Assembly: GCA_035693105.1 (NCBI GenBank)
Contig: DASSHC010000318.1
Location: 1-10,882 of the forward strand
Direction of reading: 5' to 3'
Length of the DNA stretch: 10,882 bases
Origin: DASSHC01 sp035693105
GTDB lineage: Bacteria > Chloroflexota > Chloroflexia > Thermomicrobiales > Thermomicrobiaceae
Made by a program: the position numbers and the translations under genes. Positions 6,410 through 10,882 of the stretch are shown here, one piece after another. Each line of letters begins with the position of its first letter. Within the stretch, counting starts at the first letter, position 1. Below the pieces are notes generated by a model, which saw only the letters and a program-made list of their open reading frames with translations, was not told the origin of the DNA and ran no database searches.

Positions 6410-6643
6410 TCAACCGAGCGCGCGGGATCCCCGCTCGCCAGCCGGTCCGAGCGGTCGTGGCCGCAATGCCGCTTCCACTTCCGCCCAGTCCACCAGCTTC
6501 TCGCGGCGATCGCGGGGGTTTTCATAGAGCATGATCTTTCGCTCGCGCAGCAGCTTGCGGAGCGTGTTCTTGCTCAAGCTGGCACGCTGCTGCGCCACAT
6601 TCAACGGAATCAGCTCGCTCACCGCATACTCCTCATGCTCCAT
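6410..6643 (-). CDS. Small MerR/excisionase-like helix-turn-helix DNA-binding protein
   Basis: The protein has 77 residues from ATG 6643. Residues 11-60 read as a winged helix-turn-helix of the MerR/HTH_17 kind: IPLNVAQQRASLSKNTLRKLL as helix-turn-helix, RERKIMLYENPRDRR as wing, and LVDWAEVEAAL as the closing helix that normally says 'write down the residue and pack on the core'. The C-terminal 17 residues are Arg/Pro/Gly-rich and probably disordered. No effector or dimerisation domain follows, so it resembles BldC-type or excisionase-type regulators. It is divergent from the methyltransferase gene, and the shared gap carries phased repeats, so control of the restriction locus is a reasonable guess. 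It is not like the C.PvuII controller, whose fold is a phage-repressor-type helix-turn-helix. The frame is open upstream to 6784, but a TACAAT box directly before ATG 6643 supports the shorter form. Confidence 0.75.
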   Translation of the reverse strand: MEHEEYAVSELIPLNVAQQRASLSKNTLRKLLRERKIMLYENPRDRREKLVDWAEVEAALRPRPLGPAGERGSRALG

Positions 6644-6647
6644 CGAG

Positions 6648-6653
6648 ATTGTA
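6648..6653 (-). promoter_or_regulatory. -10 box immediately before the helix-turn-helix gene (probably leaderless)
   Basis: On the minus strand TACAAT is followed by only four bases (CTCG) and then ATG 6643. There is no ribosome site. This is the same arrangement as at the phosphotransferase gene (3585-3597). No convincing -35 box is found at 16-18 bp. Confidence 0.45.
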
Positions 6654-6674
6654 GCAAATGCGATTAACCAGGGC

Positions 6675-6704
6675 TTGACGGGGGCAAGATAGGTGCGGTA
6701 CATT
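6675..6704 (+). promoter_or_regulatory. Candidate promoter toward the methyltransferase gene
   Basis: TTGACG (6675-6680) and TACATT (6699-6704) are separated by 18 bp. Transcription would start near 6711, inside the three TAGGG repeats, so a protein bound there would block it. A second possible -10, a perfect TATAAT at 6786-6791, lies 33 bp before ATG 6824 but has no recognisable -35 box. Confidence 0.4.
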
Positions 6705-6731
6705 AGGGTCAAGTAGGGCACGATAGGGATC
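6702..6731 (+). repeat. Three 10-bp phased direct repeats (TAGGG), candidate operator
   Basis: Units ATTAGGGTCA, AGTAGGGCAC and GATAGGGATC follow one another without gaps. The TAGGG cores start at 6704, 6714 and 6724, exactly one DNA turn apart. A related TAGGT lies at 6690, out of phase. They sit in the 180-bp gap between the helix-turn-helix gene and the divergent methyltransferase gene, overlapping the expected start point of the 6675-6704 promoter. Head-to-tail repeats of this kind suit a small MerR-like protein that binds as a cooperative row, as BldC does. Confidence 0.5.
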
Positions 6732-6823
6732 GAGTGCTGCCGGCCCTGCCTTCTGCTCTGGGCTCCTCTGGACGCCTTCATCACCTATAATCAGGGCGAG
6801 TGCACGTATAGAACACATGATCG

Positions 6824-7819
6824 ATGGGAGACAAGGTGGGCGAGCGAACAGCGTTGCGATCTGTTGACCTCTGCTACGTCACACCCCTCGGTTCCGCCTA
6901 TTGCGGGGACTCCCTCGAACTGCTCGACGAACTCGACACCGAAAGCGTCGATTTGGTTGTCACCTCGCCGCCGTTCGCCCTGCTGCGTCAGAAGACCTAC
7001 GGCAATGCAGCGCAGGATGCCTACGTCGATTGGCTGTTGGCGTTCGGCCGAGGCGTGCACCGTGTTCTCAAGCCGAGCGGCAGCTTCGTACTCGATCTCG
7101 GCGGCGCCTACCAGCGCGGCATCCCGGTACGCAGCCTGCACCAATATCGCGTCTTGCTGCGCTTTTGTGATGAGATTGGCTATTTCTTAGCCGAGGAGTT
7201 CTTCTGGCACAATCCGTCTAAACTCCCCTCTCCTATTGAGTGGGTCAACAAACGGAAGATCCGCGCGAAGGACACGGTGAACACAGTCTGGTGGTTCTCG
7301 AAGACGGAGTGGCCGCAGGCCGATGTGCGCGAGGTCCTGACAGAATACTCTGGCCGCATGAAGAAGCTCCTGGAGAACAGCGAAAAGTTCTACACGCCGA
7401 AGTTGCGCCCTTCGGGACACGATGTCTCGAACGGTTTCGACAAGGACAACGGCGGCGCTATTCCGTCGCATCTTCTGTCCATCCCCAACACCGAGAGTAA
7501 TTCGCGCTACCTTCGCCACTGCTCAGCGGTCGGCGTCGCAGGGCACCCGGCCCGCTTCCCGGCCAAACTCCCCGAGTTTTTCATCAAGTTCCTAACCAGA
7601 CCTGGCGGTCTCGTCCTCGACATCTTCGCCGGTTCCAATACCACCGGTGAAGCGGCGGAGCGGCTCGGCCGGCACTGGATCAGCTGTGACCTGGACCGAA
7701 CCTACGTCGCCGCCTCCGTCTTTCGCTTTTCCAACGAGGAGGCGACAGCGCGCAAGTACTTCGCCGCGATTGAGGCCGGCACATGCGTGCAAGTTGGGGG
7801 TCAACTCACGCTCGGGTAA
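6824..7819 (+). CDS. pvuIIM: PvuII-type DNA cytosine-N4 methyltransferase
   Basis: The protein has 331 residues and aligns end to end, from memory, with M.PvuII (336 residues). The target would be CAGCTG, with N4-methylation of the inner cytosine. The motif order is of the beta class: motif IV TSPPF (47-51) comes before the AdoMet-binding motif I, FAGSNTTG (268-275). Long near-identical blocks include NPSKLPSPIEWVNKRKIR (130-147), TVNTVWWFSKTEWP (151-164), KFYTPKLRPSGHD and HPARFPAKLPEFFI (241-254). There is no obvious lesion, so it should be active. The start may be ATG 6824 or GTG 6836; the latter has GGGAG five nt upstream and may be the better site. A 16-codon out-of-frame ORF (ATG 6817 to TGA 6867) overlaps this start. 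The 3' end overlaps the endonuclease gene tail to tail. Third codon positions look less GC-rich than in neighbouring genes. Confidence 0.95.
   Translation: MGDKVGERTALRSVDLCYVTPLGSAYCGDSLELLDELDTESVDLVVTSPPFALLRQKTYGNAAQDAYVDWLLAFGRGVHRVLKPSGSFVLDLGGAYQRGIPVRSLHQYRVLLRFCDEIGYFLAEEFFWHNPSKLPSPIEWVNKRKIRAKDTVNTVWWFSKTEWPQADVREVLTEYSGRMKKLLENSEKFYTPKLRPSGHDVSNGFDKDNGGAIPSHLLSIPNTESNSRYLRHCSAVGVAGHPARFPAKLPEFFIKFLTRPGGLVLDIFAGSNTTGEAAERLGRHWISCDLDRTYVAASVFRFSNEEATARKYFAAIEAGTCVQVGGQLTLG
7681..7686. other. CAGCTG site inside the methyltransferase gene
   Basis: This hexamer is the recognition sequence of the PvuII family and lies in the methyltransferase gene, just after its motif I codons. Two other copies were found by eye in the window, at 296-301 and 4031-4036. 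Three sites in 10.9 kb is close to chance for this base composition, so sites are not clearly avoided. Confidence 0.9.
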
Positions 7820-8301
7820 ACGAGTGTGCCGTACTCGCGCACAAAGCGGATCGGGATCTTCGGGTTGTTGAGCGGGCGATCCCCGCTGGCTCGCAAGCGA
7901 TCTTCCCACACACGGAAGATCGGATCGAGCGCTTGCGGAGTCAAACGATAGATCTCCTTGAGGGCAATCCCCTCGTAGAGTGCGATGTACCAGGCGTGTA
8001 CGGCACGATACTTGGCCAAGATGCCGAGATTCAGGTGGTGATGCGTCGTGATGCCGCGGCTTCGGCCAAGCGACACATTGAGGGTCTTCAATTCATACTC
8101 ATTCCCCTCGGCGTCGACCGCGTCGTTTCCCTCCCGGCCGACTATCCCCTTGAGACCAAGCTTGATCATTGTCTGGAGGACTTTGGCCCCGTTGTCTTGG
8201 AAGATGTCATCAATGCCATACTCCTGCGCGAGATCCTGGAGTTCTCGCACGGCGGCCCATGCTCGCTCCAATCGTTCAACATCCGATTCTGCCTCGGCCA
8301 A
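7801..8301 (-). CDS. pvuIIR: PvuII-type restriction endonuclease (CAGCTG-specific expected)
   Basis: The protein has 166 residues and is recognisable as R.PvuII (157 residues) along its whole length: GIDDIFQDNGAKVLQ (29-43), GREGNDAVD (55-63), YELKTLN (69-75), TTHHHLN (85-91), ILAKYR, EIYRL and NNPKIP (145-150). The catalytic set corresponds to Asp60, Glu70 and Lys72 (PvuII Asp58, Glu68, Lys70). The base-contacting His cluster and the Asn145-Asn146 pair are kept, so CAGCTG cleavage to blunt ends is expected. The start is TTG 8301, the only in-frame start after a stop at 8319-8317, with AGAGGAG nine nt upstream. A TTG start may hold down expression of a toxic enzyme. The stop (7803-7801) lies inside the end of the convergent methyltransferase gene. 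Codon use is mixed at third positions, unlike the genes to its right. Confidence 0.94.
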   Translation of the reverse strand: MAEAESDVERLERAWAAVRELQDLAQEYGIDDIFQDNGAKVLQTMIKLGLKGIVGREGNDAVDAEGNEYELKTLNVSLGRSRGITTHHHLNLGILAKYRAVHAWYIALYEGIALKEIYRLTPQALDPIFRVWEDRLRASGDRPLNNPKIPIRFVREYGTLVYPSVS

Positions 8302-8316
8302 GGATTCGTACTCCTC

Positions 8317-8409
8317 TCAACCCGGCTTCAGCGCTATGAAGCGCCTGCCTTCGCGCGATTGTCGTGTACCACTTTGAATCTGAGTGTAGCGGACCCAACG
8401 ACGCGTCAT
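8317..8409 (-). CDS. Possible 30-residue leader peptide upstream of the endonuclease
   Basis: A short frame starts at ATG 8409 (or GTG 8430, adding seven residues), encodes a basic peptide (MTRRWVRYTQ at its start, RRFIALKPG at its end) and stops at TGA 8319-8317. That stop overlaps the ribosome site of the endonuclease (8317-8311), 15 nt before its TTG start. Near its 3' end lies a perfect hairpin, GCTTCA (8325-8330) with TGAAGC (8337-8342) and a six-base loop. A ribosome finishing this frame would sit on the endonuclease ribosome site, so coupling or attenuation is possible. There is no strong ribosome site of its own and no recognised homologue, and the frame could be chance. It does not resemble a helix-turn-helix C protein. 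The rest of the 264-bp gap (8302-8565) shows nothing else certain. Confidence 0.25.
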   Translation of the reverse strand: MTRRWVRYTQIQSGTRQSREGRRFIALKPG

Positions 8410-8565
8410 CTGACCGTCGCCCGCTTCCACTGCCCCATCCTTCGATTCAGTGCCAAAGCAGACGGCACGGTTGGCCGACACAAGCTGGCTCGGAACCGCT
8501 AGGGGAGATGTTTCCGTTACACTTGCTCCAATGGAACCGATGAGCTCGGGGAGGACGCAGGCGAG

Positions 8566-9396
8566 ATGGAGCGACCGGACAACGGGCACTGGGCCGACGC
8601 GCAGCTCGCGGAGGTCAGCGAGCAGCCGTACTACCTGCCGATCGCCGACGAGGTCACGATCTTCGAGGCGGCCTACGCCCGGCGGCTGCCGGTCATGCTC
8701 AAGGGGCCGACCGGGGTGGGCAAGACGCGCTTCCTGCGCCACATGGCCCACCGGCTCGGCCGCCCGCTGGTCACCGTCGCCTGCCACGACGACCTGACCA
8801 CCAGCGACCTGCTCGGGCGCTACCTGATCAAGGGCGACGAGACGGTCTGGATCGACGGCCCGCTGACCTACGCGCTGCGCATCGGCGCCATCTGCTACCT
8901 GGACGAGATCGTCGAGGCGCGCAAGGACACCACCGTCATCATCCACCCGCTGACCGACGACCGCAGGCGCTTGCGCATCGAGAAGACCGACGAGCTGATC
9001 ATCGCTCCGCCCGAGTTCCTGCTGGTCGTCTCCTATAACCCCGGCTACCAGAGCCTGCTCAAGAATCTCAAGCCGAGCACCCGTCAGCGCTTCGTAGCCC
9101 TCGACTTCGACTTTCCGCCTCCGGAGCTGGAGGCCGAGATCGTGGCGCACGAGAGCAGCGTCGACCCGGCTATCGCCGGGCAACTGGTGCGGCTCGGGAC
9201 TCTCATTCGCAACCTGAGCGACTCGGGGCTGGACGAGCCTGCCAGCACGCGCCTCCTGATCTACGCCGGACAACTGATCGGCGGCGGCATCACTCCCCGG
9301 CGTGCCTGCGAGCTGGCGATCGCGGCGCCGATCACCGACGACCAGACGATACAGAGCGCGGTGCTCGACCTGGTCGCCACCGTCTTCCCGCGCTAG
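8566..9396 (+). CDS. AAA+ ATPase of the CbbQ/NirQ/NorQ (MoxR-related) family
   Basis: The protein has 276 residues, the usual CbbQ/NorQ length. Seen in order: Walker A GPTGVGKT (47-54), the family segment CHDDLTTSDLLGR (73-85), Walker B YLDE (111-114) followed by IVEARKD, sensor 1 SYNPGY (156-161), the arginine-finger segment STRQRF (171-176), and a C-terminal helical part with STRLLIYAGQLI (227-238) that fits the sensor 2 region. In characterised systems this ATPase forms a hexamer that works with a von Willebrand A partner (CbbO or NorD) to activate Rubisco or insert metal into nitric oxide reductase. The partner gene follows after 2 nt. The ATG has a GGGGAGG stretch about 11 nt upstream, a little far; no better in-frame start exists. 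TACACT at 8518-8523 may be a -10 box. Without the target enzyme gene, CbbQ and NorQ cannot be told apart. Confidence 0.92.
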   Translation: MERPDNGHWADAQLAEVSEQPYYLPIADEVTIFEAAYARRLPVMLKGPTGVGKTRFLRHMAHRLGRPLVTVACHDDLTTSDLLGRYLIKGDETVWIDGPLTYALRIGAICYLDEIVEARKDTTVIIHPLTDDRRRLRIEKTDELIIAPPEFLLVVSYNPGYQSLLKNLKPSTRQRFVALDFDFPPPELEAEIVAHESSVDPAIAGQLVRLGTLIRNLSDSGLDEPASTRLLIYAGQLIGGGITPRRACELAIAAPITDDQTIQSAVLDLVATVFPR

Positions 9397-9398
9397 CG

Positions 9399-10882
9399 AT
9401 GCCGCGCTGGCTCTCCCGCCTGCTCGCCGAACCGCGCACGCAGCCGGCGCCTGCCGCGGAGGCGGCAACTGTCAGCTTCCCCTTCAGCGCGGTCGAGGGC
9501 ACCCTGGCGCTCTACGTCACCGCCCTCTCGGACGACACGTTGCGCATTGCCGCCAGCGGCGGGGCGAGGGGCGGCAGCTACAGCGACGGCAAGCGTCTCT
9601 TCTTTCCCACGGAGCTCGATCTCTTCGACGATCCGGCGCTGGCCCGCCGCTTCTATCGCCTGAATGCCGCCTGGCAGGTGCTCCAGGTGCGGAGCGGCGC
9701 GCTGGAGATCGCGCCGCTGCTGGCCGGCGCCGACCCCGGCCGCGCCCTGGCGCTCTACGAGGCGCTCGCGGGCGAGTGGCTCGACCGGCGGCTGGCGGCG
9801 AGCTACCCGGGGCTGACCGCCGACCTGTCCTGGCTCCGCGCCGACGCGCTGGCCCGCCGCCCGGCGCCGGAGCACCCGGTCGAGGCGCTGCTGCAGGCGC
9901 TGCTGGCCCAACCGCTCGACCGGCTGGGCGAGATCCCGCTGCCGCAGCTCGCGCTCGACCCGCAGGCGCTCGCGCAGGCGCTCGCCGCGGACGACCCGAA
10001 TCCGGCCCGCGAGCTGGCGGCGGCGCTGGCGCCGGGCGTTCCATCGCTGCCGGGGGCAACGCCTCCCGTCCACTACCGCGGGCGCATTCGGGTCGAGCTG
10101 GTGCGCGACTGGTCGCCCGAGGCGGCGGAGCCGGAGGAGGAAGTGGCCCCGGCATCCGGCTCGCCGCCGGAGAACCGCCGCCGCCGCGAGCCGCTGGTGG
10201 TCGACATCCGGCCGATCGAGCAGCGCATCCAGCGCGAGCGCCGGGCCACAGCGGGCGGGCGCCACGCGGTGCAGCTCAGCCTGGGCGACCGCGAGCCGAC
10301 CATCACCGCCGCCCAGGTGCCGCTCAGCGAGGCCGAGCGGCAGGGCGCCCTCCTCTACGACGAGTGGGACTACCGCCGCGACGACTACCTGCGCGAGTGG
10401 TGCGCCGTGCATCTGCGCCACCCGCGCGGCGGCAGCAGCGACGCGGTCGAGCGCATCCTGCGCCAGCACGCGGCGTTGATCAACCGGCTCAAGCAGCAGT
10501 TCGAGGCGCTGCGGCCCGAGCGGCAGCGGCTGACTCGCCAGCTCGACGGCGACGAACTGGACCTCAACGCGCTGGTCGAGGACCACGCCGACCGGCGCGC
10601 CGGCTTCTCGGCCGGCGAGAAGCTCTACAGCCGCACGCTGGAGCGCCAGCGCAACATCGCGCTCGGCTGCCTGGTCGACCTCAGCGGCTCGACCGGCGCC
10701 TGGATCGACGACGACCCGCGCAACGATCAGGTGATCGAGGTCACCCGCCGCGCCATCGTCTTCCTCTGCGAGGCGCTGACCACGCTGGAGGACCGCTACG
10801 CCCTCTTCGGCTTCACCAGCGGCACGCGCAAGCGCTGCGAGATTGCGGTGGTCAAGGACTTCGACGAGACATACGGCCCGAC
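9399..10882 (+). CDS. NorD/CbbO-type von Willebrand factor A protein (C-terminal end outside window)
   Basis: From ATG 9399, two nt after the ATPase stop, 494 codons are open to the window edge. The N-terminal part has the family stretch GGSYSDGKRLFFPTELDLF (about 58-76) followed by a helical repeat-like region rich in Leu and Ala. A charged Pro/Glu/Arg-rich linker lies near 245-268. Then come YDEWDYRRDDYLREWCAV (about 335-352), GDELDLNALVEDHADRR, YSRTLERQRN and the start of the VWA domain with its metal-ion site DLSGS (427-431). These marks are those of NorD and CbbO proteins, which partner the ATPase encoded just upstream and are thought to bring it to its substrate enzyme. No strong ribosome site precedes the ATG, so translation is probably coupled to the ATPase gene. 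The rest of the VWA domain, including its other metal-site residues, is not visible. Confidence 0.9.
   Translation, partial: MPRWLSRLLAEPRTQPAPAAEAATVSFPFSAVEGTLALYVTALSDDTLRIAASGGARGGSYSDGKRLFFPTELDLFDDPALARRFYRLNAAWQVLQVRSGALEIAPLLAGADPGRALALYEALAGEWLDRRLAASYPGLTADLSWLRADALARRPAPEHPVEALLQALLAQPLDRLGEIPLPQLALDPQALAQALAADDPNPARELAAALAPGVPSLPGATPPVHYRGRIRVELVRDWSPEAAEPEEEVAPASGSPPENRRRREPLVVDIRPIEQRIQRERRATAGGRHAVQLSLGDREPTITAAQVPLSEAERQGALLYDEWDYRRDDYLREWCAVHLRHPRGGSSDAVERILRQHAALINRLKQQFEALRPERQRLTRQLDGDELDLNALVEDHADRRAGFSAGEKLYSRTLERQRNIALGCLVDLSGSTGAWIDDDPRNDQVIEVTRRAIVFLCEALTTLEDRYALFGFTSGTRKRCEIAVVKDFDETYGP

Noticed and set aside
5122..6525. Long minus-strand open frame opposite msrAB (467 codons).
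   Set aside because: The msrAB frame has all catalytic and zinc motifs; the antisense translation is Val/Ala/Gly/Leu-rich with no motif. It is a GC-rich shadow. The same applies to minus frames at 1411-2526, 2316-4019 and 9393-10586.
6303..8494. Eight-base direct repeat GGCTCGGA at 6303-6310 and 8487-8494, flanking the restriction locus, as a possible target-site duplication.
   Set aside because: Comparing two gaps of about 200 bp in GC-rich DNA, a shared 8-mer is expected by chance at a rate near one. There is no terminal inverted repeat or transposase to support it.
8450..8797. Plus-strand frame ahead of and overlapping the AAA+ ATPase gene as a possible small gene or lost C protein.
   Set aside because: From 8566 on it is a shifted reading of the ATPase gene (Arg/Ser/Pro-rich), and the 5' part has no helix-turn-helix pattern.

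Overview
The window is high-GC bacterial DNA with tightly packed genes and good Shine-Dalgarno sites. It holds eleven protein genes, two of them cut by the window edges, plus one doubtful leader peptide; no rRNA or tRNA gene was seen. The mix (a tandem YbjQ-like operon, a GYD-domain protein, an MsrA-MsrB fusion, a CbbQ/NorD-type pair, and probable leaderless promoters with TACAAT boxes next to the ATG) would fit a Chloroflexota bacterium of the Thermomicrobia/Sphaerobacter kind. This placement is a guess from gene content and style; the sequence does not prove it.

Layout: (1) 1-936, minus: N-terminal 312 residues of an acyl-CoA-dehydrogenase-superfamily flavoprotein, with its promoter at 987-1015. 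(2) 1193-3428, plus: a three-gene operon of one unrecognised 134-residue protein and two proteins that each carry two YbjQ-like domains, so four domain copies in a row. (3) 3429-3596: a gap with copies of a short dispersed repeat and a -10 box placed for a leaderless transcript, then (4) 3597-4544, a phosphotransferase that aligns along its length with hygromycin B phosphotransferase APH(4). (5) 4601-4888, minus: a GYD-domain protein. (6) 5212-6300, plus: an MsrA-MsrB fusion for repair of oxidised methionine.

(7) 6410-8301 is the most interesting stretch: a PvuII-type restriction-modification locus that looks lower in GC than its flanks. The methyltransferase (6824-7819, plus) and endonuclease (7801-8301, minus) are convergent and overlap by 19 bp at their 3' ends. 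In the classical PvuII system the M gene is instead divergent from a C-R pair. No PvuII-type controller (C) protein is visible. A 77-residue MerR/excisionase-like helix-turn-helix protein is divergent from the methyltransferase, and the gap between them holds three TAGGG direct repeats at exact 10-bp spacing. The endonuclease uses a TTG start behind a possible 30-codon leader ORF. Together these suggest a restriction system with unfamiliar regulatory wiring.

(8) 8566-10882, plus: a CbbQ/NirQ/NorQ-type AAA+ ATPase followed after 2 nt by a NorD/CbbO-type von Willebrand A protein that runs off the right edge. Such pairs activate a metalloenzyme or Rubisco; their target is not in this window.
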